A stretch of DNA of 64,000 nt from Cunninghamia lanceolata (Eukaryota; Streptophyta; Pinopsida; Cupressales; Cupressaceae): positions 3,579,001-3,643,000 of the forward strand of contig BSBN01000445.1 of assembly GCA_027924645.1 (NCBI GenBank), written 5' to 3'. Both the position numbers and the translations under genes were made by a program. Shown in pieces: positions 34,251 to 44,310 of this stretch; the stretch's first letter is position 1, and the number at the start of each line of letters is the position of its first letter. A model generated the notes under the pieces. The model worked only from the letters and a program-made list of their open reading frames with translations. It made no database searches and had not been told where the DNA came from.

Positions 34251-37200
34251 CTACTCGTATGAATGCACAACTTGATCTATCCCTCTGCCATCTTGAGTCT
34301 TTGCCTTTACAATGGCGTGCTTATGTGCTTCATATTTATCTCTGCTGTTGTCGAGCTTATTTTTCCTGTCCTGCAGTGTTTCTTTGTATTTCTCCATCTG
34401 GACCTTGATCCTCATTATTTTGTCTATCAATTCCTTTGTCAAAGGGACAGGTGGACCATCTGTCTCTGCTTGGAAGTTGCTGTGTACAGCTTTAATGGCG
34501 GACTCTTCATCTTGATTCTCTATTTTTCCTTCCACCTTGCCTTCCAAAGCCTCCAGTATCACTGCCTCTTCAGCCATTAAATCTCGTAGTCTCATGCTGA
34601 CATCCCTCAACTTATTATTACACCTTTTGAGGACTGCGCACTCAAACTGAGTGTCCTTATACCAAATATCAATTAATAATGTTGTATTATTATTCAGTAC
34701 CTGCTTACTGATAAGCAGTTGTGGATTTATGTTTCTTATTTCCCCTAACAGGGTCAGGACTCTCTCCAGCTTGTAAGACCTCTTTCTAGTCTGCATCTAC
34801 AATCTATCCACTTTGGCCTTAGAGTCACTTAGGGTGCTCCACCTCTTCAAGGAGGCCTTCATTATTTCTATAGCGTCATCCAATGTGGATGACATCCATC
34901 TCCTTATTACGGACGCCTCATGCTTCATGATGTCCAATTTATTTACCTCCTCCTGAGAAATGGCAGTCAATGGGACTGCATGTTCAGTTGCGGTATCATC
35001 AGGATTGGTCAGCCCTTTGATATAGGTGTGCAACTGAGCAATGTGCTCTTTATGTTGCCTATTTTTCTCCTTCTCTCTTTTCACTTTCTGAATTAGAGAG
35101 TCAATAATATCTTTGCCCTCCTGACCTTCTTGGTCCTCATTGGCAAAGCCCAAATCTACTATACTAATCTGAAATTCATCGACGGTGATTTTACCTTTTT
35201 CCTTCTCCACCGCAGGTATGGCAATTTGCACGGTCCTTCTCCCTGTTGCTGGATCTCTCTTGATGGCCGAAGTCATTCTGGCCTTCCTCCTTGGCTTCAT
35301 TATGTTCGCAGAAAATAGGGTGGAGACGTCGAATTCCTGAATTTCAATCTCCTCCTCAGTACTTACCTCTTTTGCCAACCACGAAGGTACCTGGTCATGT
35401 TTTTCAACATCATCCTGATGTTCACCTATATCTCCCATTTCTGTCAACAAGTGTTGTGGAGATGGTGACTTCCTTAGTTCTTCTTCTTGATGTTCCTTTT
35501 GTGGTTGATCTTGCGGCACCTCCTCCTGTTGAGGAATTTCCTTTTCCAGAGGAGCATCTTCATGCTGTGGGGAACCTTGTGGTGCATCTATGCGCTGTGG
35601 GGAGCCTTGAGGCGCAGCTATGTGCTGATCATGATGATCATGACCCGCCTCTGTCATTACTTCATCTGTTCCCACTTCTTCTTCTTCTTGTGGTTTATCC
35701 CCTGCACCTGATATTGGGGACTCTGCCTGACATGGTGGAGATTGCTCTGTAGCTGCTACTTCTTCTGAGCCTACACCACCCACCTCTTGTACTTTGGCAG
35801 CTAGGTCCCCTAATGTTTCTTTTTCACCAACCCTCACCTCCTGAACCTCTACTATAGCAGGTTCCTTCATTGTATCCTGTGGACTTTGTTGGCCAGTTTT
35901 AAGAGCATGGCCTTCTGTCTCTTCTGTTAGGTGACCCTTATCAGGTGATCCTGCTGGCTGTTTAGGACTTGCATCCTGCTTTTCTGTCAGATCTACCACT
36001 ACAAGACTGGTCACCTCTGTGATCAATGTGTCTAGCCCTATTTCCTGAGCTATTTGCTCTGGGCTCTTTTCTTGCTCCTCTTCTGCTTGTTTCATCTCCT
36101 CAAGCACTATTTGAACTGTTGGAGGCTTGTGAGGAGTCACACCTACATCAGCAGCAAGTGTTTCCATTTCTTGTGCAGCCACATCCTGCACCACCTCATC
36201 ATCAGACAAGTTTATTGTCTCGTCTAGCGAGACATGCCCTTCTTCTTGTGTCTAGGAGGTCTCTTTCAACTGCTCCTCAGCAAGTTCAGTTTTGAACTTG
36301 ACAATGGTAGGAAGTGGAACATTGTGTTGCAGTTCCTTGTGCACTTCACTACCCTCCCCTTGTGATGAAGTAGGGGGTTGGCTTATTCCACCTCTCATGG
36401 AGGTCCTTTGTTTCTTTGGTGGGGAAGACACTAGCACCTGCGGAGCTCTCCTCTTCCTTCTTATTATCAACGGAGTCTCCTCCTCCTCCGGCTCTTCTTC
36501 TATGAGGGTCCCCTCTACTCCTAGTTGCTTAGAAGACTGACCCACCTCTTGGGTCTCAATGATGCCAGCTTCCACTGTCTTACTTTTCTTGGGCCTGTCC
36601 TTTTCTGGAGGGGATGCTGATTCAGATCCTGACCCTGTGGCCTGCTCAGCTGCAAACACTGCCCTTTCAATTATAATCCCCTTTGGTCCCTATTCCACCT
36701 TCTTGCCCTTCGGGGGTCTTTTGCTCTGCTGCTGTGGTGGAGGGACCTTGTCTCCCTTGGTCTTCCTCTTCTCCAACAGGAAGTCATCATATTCATCTGC
36801 AGGGATATCCTGGCCCTTTTTCTTGTTGTCGACCATAATGGCAACACCCTTCTTCTTCAATGCCTCTACCTGTTCATCAACCCAAGCTTGGGTTAGGCGT
36901 AGGGTCCTAGCAATGAACGGGTCCAAGGATATATCCTCCTGCATAGTGAGGTCAGGTGCAGAGATGGTGTCGTTATATATCTTTTTCTCCTCATACTCAT
37001 CTGCCATTGTCCTGTCATCATCCTTCTTTAATTGCTGAGGCAGGGAGATGCAATCAAACGTTCTAACTTGGTTCAGAGTTAACCTCTGATACCTCCTCCT
37101 CCTGGCTTCTGCCTCATCCTCATAGTCAGCCCAAAAATCCTCTAGGTGCCTTTGGTGAACAGGCTTTCCTAGCACCTTCTGTATTCTGCCGTAAGGATCA

Positions 37201-38443
37201 TATGGTCTGGTTATTGGAAAGGGCTGCAAGTTCATCTTATTCAGGGTGACCATCACCTTCTTGATGTTATCAGAGTTAGGGCACATGTAATTGCCGATGC
37301 TAACTGGGAACAAAATTAGCGGTAGCATCTTGGCATCCTTGTACATTTGTACTATGGTGGAGCCCTGCCTGATGAATTCCATTAATACCACGGCGTCGGT
37401 AGGATACCTTGGTAGCATCAGGGGATGTCCCTCGAAACCTTCAACCCTGATATAGGAAAAGGTTGCGAACTATATGTACCAGGCCCCATGCCTGTAGACT
37501 GCCTCTTGAGCCTCCAAGCTCAATCTTTTTGTTCTGTCTTCTTCCATGGTCCTTACCAGATGCATAGAGAATGCATCATTGACCAGTTTGTAATCTTTTA
37601 GGTAGTTGGTCCTCTGCAGCTAGGGATGATGATCCCAGATATATGCCGCATTTGTGCCTGTGAGTTTCCCATCTGTAACCAAGGCATCAAAAGTGCCTCT
37701 ATATGCACAAGAATAAACAATATACGAGGACATGAAAAAAGCACAATTAGAACCTCCCAGGTTCATCAGTTGCTCATGCAGAGCATCACTTATAATTTGG
37801 CCCCACAGTGGCTTGGTGTCTGAATATAGACACATCATTATTATCCCGTACATCTAGTCTCTGAAACTACAGTATCAGGTTGGCCAGTAACCCTGTTCAG
37901 GAGTGCGATCATGTACTGATACTCCTCATTAAAATCATACTTGAACAGGTGCACAGGAAGCTTGGCGGCTGCGTTATAGGTGCTGTTCTCAGCCCGCCAC
38001 GGATACATGTTCTTCCTGGCTGACTTCTTATTGGCCTCGTACTCCCTCTCAGACTTCTTCAAGTCTACACTTTTGACCTTACTTCCCAGTGGCAATCCGA
38101 AAGTCTAGGAGAGACCCTTGATGGAGAGGTCCGCATATACCCTCCCATGCTTCACTACCTACCTGGTTTGAGGGTTGTAATTCCGGGCACACTCAATGAC
38201 GAGCTCCGGAGATTCCATGGAGTAGGGAAAACCAGCGGCATTCCACAATCCAGATATGAACACTGCATCCAGCACAGGACTCTTGTCATGCCCATTGTTT
38301 AGCTTGGCTGACCAGGCTTCCAAGTTAGTGCTTGCCTGATGGGTGTCTGTGATTGCTCCGTATTTAAACAGGACCCCCCTCTGAGCAGAGAACATGGTCA
38401 TGCTGAATTCTTCCTGACATTTGACTAATCACTTCTCAGCCAT
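34251..38443 (-). pseudogene. Unidentified protein of about 1,400 codons encoded inside the giant unit
   Basis: Seven open stretches on the minus strand align as one frame with a single frameshift near 37850 and a handful of stops (near 38429, 38156, 38105, 37617, 37450, 36675, 36240 and 34794). The inferred start (38441-38443) follows a consensus intron. The N-terminal third has FSMTMFSAQRGVLFKYG, VFISGLWNAAGFPY, YNPQTR and FGLP. The YNP.TR...FGLP pattern loosely recalls N-terminal modules of plant transposon ORFs, which is a weak inference. The middle (LPLILFPVSIGNYMCPNSDN; FWADYEDEAEARRRRYQRLT) matches nothing I know. Then comes an acidic, Pro/Gln/Glu-rich disordered region with short repeats (DAPQGSPQ), and a conserved C-terminus: EFDVSTLFSANIMKPRRKAR, coiled-coil segments and an acidic tail just past 34251 in another frame. 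Copy 3 encodes the same C-terminal half. Function unknown; no RT, transposase or integrase motif is seen. Confidence 0.75.
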
Positions 38444-38449
38444 GAGTAC

Positions 38450-38633
38450 CTGCAATTAACGACAATCCTATCTCACAACAAGGTACATATATGCATGCAT
38501 ACTGTAGTTGAATTTATAAATCATTATGCCTACTGCATGAATTCCAACATTACTTAATCATATGGGTACATAAACCAGAACTTACATCATCGCACCAGAA
38601 TAGAAACAATATGATGAGGGTTTATTCACTTAC
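38450..38633 (-). other. Predicted 5'-UTR intron of the giant-unit gene
   Basis: The minus strand has a perfect donor CAG/GTAAGT (38628-38636) and an acceptor TTAATTGCAG/GTACTC ending at 38450, six bases before the inferred start codon. Length is 184 bp, typical for a plant intron. The acceptor context is kept in copy 1 (TTTGCAG/GAAGTCATG, about 18942). Confidence 0.5.
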
Positions 38634-39223
38634 CTGATTGTGCAGATTTCCCTTTTATACCAGTAGATTGCCGAGACGTTCTTAATTCAGCTGGTGATCA
38701 CTTCTTCTTTCTACTCGTGAGCTCAAATCGCACAGAGGTAGCTGGTATTTAGATATGGAAGCTGGTGCTCTGTAAAACAAGTTTATCATAAGGTAAATGT
38801 GAAAATGGCGGTTGAATTAACTTTTAACCTTGCATTTAGGGCGCATTTAGGGCAACTCTGACAGATTAGATCATGTTCCTTGCTTATTTGTGTGAAAAAT
38901 GCAGGATCTCGCCAGGTGTTTCATTGGGTTCCGGGGTCGGCGGGAACCACCTACCATGGCTGCGTGTATTAAATGATAATGGCGACAACGGGAGTGGGAG
39001 AAAATCCTTATGACAGGATATCATGAGGGCAGGATGATATTTGCAAATATCGGGTTGAGTTTCAATATCATCCTCCCTCGTATTGTCATTGTTATCACGA
39101 CAAGATTCGGGTGACAAAAGCACCTTTACTTCTACGTAGTACATCAAGAGGATATTTCGGTGTATCGGGTGATGTTTCAAAATATGATGATGACGAGACA
39201 AACTTACATCTCTCTCTCTTTTG

Positions 39224-39253
39224 GAATATCAGGATGACGTCATCCTGATATTC
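39224..39253. repeat. Perfect 30-bp palindrome centred on TGACGTCA
   Basis: Half-site GAATATCAGGATGAC followed by its exact reverse complement, in the upstream part of giant unit copy 2. The core is the bZIP/CRE octamer; a second TGACGTCA lies at 39278-39285. Confidence 0.95.
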
Positions 39254-39920
39254 GCTCTCTGTATCAGAAGTGCATCATGACGTCATCATCATATTAGGCT
39301 AACATGATCATGTTTTAGAAAAAATCCTGCGACAGTGTAAATGTGATGATGATGTCCTTAGGATGTATGTTCCTCCGTTTATCGTATTAGGATGATGTCA
39401 TGAGGATATTTGCTAAGGGTGATATTTGCGTCAGGAGGATATAAAGACACATCGGGTTATATGCGAAATATGAAGCTCGCGATAGACAAAACTGTTTGAC
39501 GGGAAGGGTTTGCCACCATTTAAAGTTGACGTCCGGATATTTGAACCGCATGACATATCAGAGGGAATGTTTCAAATGTGATGATGAACTCCAACAACAT
39601 GACCCTCCTCTTATGAATATCAGGTTTGACCGAAACTTTGACTGTTCATAACTCTTATATCTTGACGAATATCAAGGTGATGTAAAAGGCAAACCTGCCT
39701 GAATTTCAATGCTCTCTCAAAATATAAGGTCACAGAGATGAAATACGAACTTTCACAAACTAACCTCATGGTGACCTACCTCATCATGGTTTTGCATGAT
39801 GATGCACTCAACTTACTTTTACCAAACCACCCAGAAGCAGACGCACAAGCCAAACCAAAAATTGGGTCCCTGTTTTGCCAAGTCAAAATGGGGCATGTTG
39901 TGTAACCACACAACACATCA

Positions 39921-41210
39921 TTGGTCCCCTATCCACTTGGTACCAAGACATCTATCACTATCTCCACAATAACATCCTTCCACTTGATCTATATCCACCC
40001 AATGTCATACATTTATCCACTGAGCTTCCCACTTCAGCCTAATTGGTGATACATTATACTGAAAGAGACTTGATGGTACCTTTTTGAGGTGTCTTCATTC
40101 TAGAGAAGCATAAACAACCTTACAAGAGGTACATGAAGGTATCTATGGGCATGCTCTAGTGGACCTACCCTCACAAAGAAGAATCTAAAAATAGGGTATT
40201 ATTGGCCAACCATGGATAATGATGCTAACCAATTTGTTAAGAAATGCCTTCCTTGCCAACAACACGAGGACTTGATTCATGCCCCGTCATAGGAACTCCA
40301 ACCCATTATGACTCCATGGCCCTTTTCACAATGGGGGCTCAACCTCATCAGGAAAATCCATCCACCATCATCCAATGGACATAAGTTCACTATCAGCACC
40401 ACTGAATACTTCACCAAATGGGTGGAATCCATTCCACTCACCTACACCACTAGCACCCAAATAGCCAAATTCATCCTCCACTACATCATATGTTGCTATG
40501 GTATCCCCCTCTCCATCATCACTGACAATGGGAAACCATTCAAGAATCAAGAAGTCTACACCCTTTGTCAAAAATTCCATATCAAACACCATTTTTCCAC
40601 TCCCTATTACCCTCAAGGTAATGGTCAAGCAGAAGCTTCAAACAAAACTATCCTAAGCAACTAGCACCTATAGCTTAACCTTAGCCTTTGGGCTTATCGA
40701 TCTAGCATCCATACCCCCACAGCCACTCTATATTCCCTCATATTCAATTCTAAAGCCATCCTACCCATCGAGCTTGAGCTCCCATCCTTAAGAATCTCAT
40801 TACACAATCTCATTAATTAGGAGGAATATCGAGTTACACATCTAAATGATAGAACTCCTAGATTAGAATAGCTTCAATGCTCTCAACCACTTACAAGCCT
40901 ATCAGAATCACCTCTGAAGCTATAACAAGAAAATCAAGACACACTGATTTGAGAAAGGCAACCTCATACTCATGGAGAATCAAAGAAACTTGTAGGAGTG
41001 GCACAAGAAAGGCAAGTTTAAACCAAATTGGTTGGGACCCTTTGTGATAACATCCAGTTATAGATCAGGATATTAACAGTTGTTTAGGGTGAAAAAAAGG
41101 GCAATGTTTTGGTTTATGTTTCAAAGGCAAATCCTCCCTTCTCACAAAACATTTAAGGGCATATCAACCGAGTTGAATCTCCACTAAGTGAGAGCAATCA
41201 CCTATTAGGT
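39921..41210 (+). pseudogene. pol: Gypsy 2 integrase
   Basis: After giant unit copy 2 the element resumes with degraded coding, then YYWPTMDNDANQFVKKCLPC (zinc region). The core from 40308 reads TPWPFSQWGLNLIRKIHPPS. The first catalytic Asp, present in gypsy 3 as WGLDLIGK, is Asn here. The second Asp is in IITDNGKPFKNQEVYTLC and the Glu in GNGQAEASNKT. A stop after ILSN (40662) and others follow. FKPNWLGPFVITSSY (about 41020) marks the C-terminal domain, degraded up to about 41200. Confidence 0.85.
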
Positions 41211-43446
41211 TGGGCTATCACTTGGAATGATGTGGAAGTTTGGATGTATCAAACAATGTCTCAATTTAATGCTTAATTACTCTTAAAACCCTAAATATGC
41301 AAAACAATAAGCAAATAAATGAATTATGGTAAATCATTTCAGCCTAAGGTGAAGGACAGAGATTATTAATTCACTATTTTTTGAAATCTAGAATGCGGAA
41401 TAGTCAGAGACACTGGCACTAGTGCCCTAGTCCAAGGTACATTTTCTCACAGAATCTAAATCTTCTTTCGACACTGATCTACACTGTATCTTCCATTTCT
41501 ACCTCAGAAAAGATGGAGGACATTGGCACTAGCACCCCTATCTCAAAATGTTCACCTTTGTCCTTTTTCTTTCAGATCCTAAATCGTTAATGTCTGCAAC
41601 CTCCTTTCTACAACTCCACTCTGCGAAACTCAATAGCTATAACCTGCAATCACAAAGGAGTGTGGTAGGGGCTTGTGGTGTTTAGAGGCTTGCCTCGGTC
41701 AAGCCTCAGAGAGACATTCAATTATTCTGAACACCGTTGTTAGATAAGAGTGCATATCCTGGCAGGATAGAGGCAAAAATCCAAATGATAAATGATTGAA
41801 AACACAATAGATATCACCTTGAAGTGTAGATCTCATGGAAGGAATATGCTCTTCATACCATGAGGAGATGGAGTCAAATCCATAAATACAAACACAATAA
41901 CAACAAAGTATTACTCTGCAACACAATGAATGTCTTGAATCAAAATCACAATTTCATAATGTTCATCTAATTTCCATCTAGTTTGTAAATGAAACCTAAT
42001 CATGCTTATATATGCAACTACAAAGATTCCCGTTAAGAATTTTGTAATTCAAAATTGAGATGTTGGCATGGGACCTAAATAACGGTCATAAAATTGACAT
42101 TTAAATTTAGGGCAGACCCAAAATAGGGTAGGACTAGGGTGCTAGCGCCCAAGTCCACCCTACTATTTTTGTTTGAGGATCATCTAAATAGTACCCCCTA
42201 GGTCTTATTTGCGATAAGACTTCAGGGTTTTCTCATTGGGAGTCAAAATTATCATGAAAGATGCTCTAAATGCATTCTAAGGACCTAGGAGCTAAACCTT
42301 AAGAGGGAAAAAGCCCCCAAGGGGACATTTTCTGACATAACATTTATCCCCCACTTTAATGTACGTATAAATGCAAAGCCAATACATGCATTAAAGTATG
42401 GTCAACAAACACAGCAAAGACACCAAGCATGGTGAAAACATGCCATACACATTGAAGATGGTAATAGGCACGCAAAACATGGAGAAGAAAGTTATAGTCA
42501 CGTAAAACATAGAGAAGACATCATTGAAGACACACAAACCACAGTGAATATAGTGAATGCAGTAATTATTTCTTTTTCATTTTCTCATATATGAAATGCA
42601 AATGCAAGTATAAGGAAAGTAAACACACAAACCAAATGCAGGAGGAGCTCATTGCCACCAGTCTTGAAACTGCTTAAGGTGCAACAAACACGCCAAACAA
42701 ATCCCAAAGTGTAGAAGGAGCTCATCGCCACTAGTCTTGAAACTACACTTGAGAACAAACATGCCATACAAATCCCAAATCATAGGAGGAGCTCATTGCC
42801 ACCGGTCTTGAAACTATGCTTGGGAACAAACACACCATACACACACATGGAAGACATGGAGAAAACATGACAGACAAGCGATGGAAGAAACCTATTACTA
42901 GGTTCGCAACCATCTCAGGCACATTACAAGCACACACCAATGATTGGGCTTTGCCACAACAATCGTTAAAGACATGCTTAACGGTTAGGATAGTCTCAGA
43001 TCTGCCCCACCTCCTCAGAGGTCTTTTAGAAAATGACAAGATGTGCAATGTCCTCAAGAAATACACCATCCCCGCCTCTTTAGAGGGCTTAAGATAAAAA
43101 GGATATGTGTGATATCCCACATCCATAGAGGGCTTAAATGATTGCAATATAAAAGAAAGAATGATGTGTACTCACTTGGAGATACAACATCCTGCCTCTG
43201 CAGAGGACTTCAAACATGCTTCGTTAGTACCAAAATCATCAGATAGCTTAACTTATATATGCCCCCACCTTAAGGTGGTTGATATCATGTACCGATATCA
43301 AGAATGTTAAGGTAGGAGGAAAACACATAAGGGAACATGAACTCTCACAAATACCATACCCCCCAGAGGTGACATGTACTTTACAATCACCAAATGTTCC
43401 CACAAACACACAAATATCCTACAAGAAAAGGTGTTAGTATCCATAT
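41211..43446. other. Unassigned repeat-rich stretch (possible LTR or host sequence)
   Basis: No coding gene is supported; the short minus-strand frames here fall in repeats. It contains recurrent CACTAGYGCC phrases (41410-41430, 41525, 42140), three tandem units of about 71 bp (42641-42850) and several ..AGAGG.CTT.. phrases (43010-43210). It lies directly after gypsy 2 integrase and may be that element's 3' LTR, but no second copy is in the window to prove this. Confidence 0.4.
42641..42850. repeat. Three tandem repeats of about 71 bp
   Basis: Units starting near 42641, 42712 and 42783 share GGAGCTCATTGCCACC and GTCTTGAAACT with divergence between units. Confidence 0.85.
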
Positions 43447-44286
43447 TGTAGACACCCAAAATTGACTCATTATCATTAGTATCAAACATCACATTATCCA
43501 TCATCTACATTTGTCTAACACACTTGTTCAATATCCCTAACCCATCTATTTCTTCTATTAATTAAATAAATTTATATTTATTTAATTAATTCATTAGCTA
43601 TTCTTCTAAACTATAATTAAAACAATCTTTAATTATTTAATTATCTTCTTTCTATCTATTTTTAATTAAATAAATTTATTTATTTAATTAAAAATTCCTT
43701 TCATAAACCCACTTTCCAATTAATTAAATAAATTTTATTTAATTAATTTATTTATCTTATCATTTATCTCATGAGCTGACATGTGTGCCTCTTTCATTTA
43801 AAAAGATAAGTGGTACTACATCTTTTATTTAATATCTTTCACATGTAGTACTTTTTTATGTACACAAGCACACATAAGCCCTATCTTCTCTCCACTTGTC
43901 ATCTTCACATTCATCTATGTATATCATTCAATCTTAGCCATTCACATAGCCACTGAATCTCCACCGTTGATTGATTTTGGTTGAGTTCTATATAAACACC
44001 CTCTCATTCCATACTACATCAATCTAGCATTCATATAGCATCTATATTATCATCCTAAGCATATTGAGCACTTCAGCATCCATTCATCATGGCAGCTTTT
44101 ATCTTCATAATTGTTCATTGTTGAAGAAGCAAGCCAAATCATAAACAAGGAATCACACAATCTAGGTGATGTTGTGCTTGAATTGCATTACTTTTAATCT
44201 CATTTAGATTAAATTCTTTGATGATGGTAGGGTTAGGTTTTCATGGCTATGCTTGATCTTATTAACCTGATCTTTTACCTATCACA
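43447..44286 (+). repeat. Gypsy 3 5' LTR
   Basis: 840 bp. It includes an A+T-rich stretch of TTAATTAAATAAATTTA-type inverted repeats (43555-43755) and a TATA box CTATATAAAC at 43988-43997. Confidence 0.93.
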
Positions 44287-44310
44287 TTTTGGCACATCCA
44301 GTGGGACCCA
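44287..44310 (+). other. Gypsy 3 primer binding site region
   Basis: TTTTGGCACATCCAGTGGGA directly follows the LTR. It resembles the TGGCGCCGTCTGTGGGA-type site of Tat-lineage elements, with substitutions. Confidence 0.65.

Larger units (their letters stand above)
33156..39915 (-). mobile_element. Giant LTR-like unit, copy 2 (6,760 bp, carries a large gene)
   Basis: The unit is flanked by CATCA (33151-33155 and 39916-39920), and removing it rejoins gypsy 2 RNase H and integrase coding (compare gypsy 3 at 52919-52960). On the minus strand it starts TGTTGTGTGGTTACACAACA and ends ATCATGACCAACA. No second copy of either end is found inside, so it has no LTRs of its own. A TATA box (TATAAAAGG, 33976-33984) lies 0.82 kb from the 3' end. 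Between them is a gene of about 4.2 kb (34251-38443) in the same orientation. It therefore looks like a solo LTR whose U3 contains a gene; a new class of single-unit transposon is the alternative. Confidence 0.82.
16736..41210 (+). mobile_element. Gypsy 2: old Tat-lineage gypsy element split by four insertions
   Basis: Five dispersed pieces of one + strand element can be joined in order: gag (16736-16961, 20226-20693, 29558-30700), protease/RT/RNase H (30850-33155) and integrase (39916-41150). The joins coincide with the TSDs of the inserted elements. Protein order and the extra RNase H match gypsy 3, which assigns it to the Tat lineage. Compared with gypsy 3, it has lost the stretch between protease and RT that holds the G-patch-like segment. 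The 5' LTR is not in the window and a 3' LTR was not identified. The interval also contains copia 2 and two copies of the giant unit. Confidence 0.82.

Noticed and set aside
34263..36659. Long + strand frames opposite the giant-unit gene (for example 35291-35752, 36026-36295, 36559-37038)
   Set aside because: They are antisense to the coding frame conserved between copies and have low-complexity Leu/Ser composition typical of reading the complement of an acidic, Gln/Glu-rich protein.
42641..42850. CRISPR-like regular repeats
   Set aside because: Only three diverged tandem units without unique spacers, in plant retrotransposon DNA.
43555..43755. A+T-rich inverted repeats as a possible MITE or matrix-attachment element
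   Set aside because: They are present at the same place in both gypsy 3 LTRs and so belong to the LTR rather than to a separate insertion.
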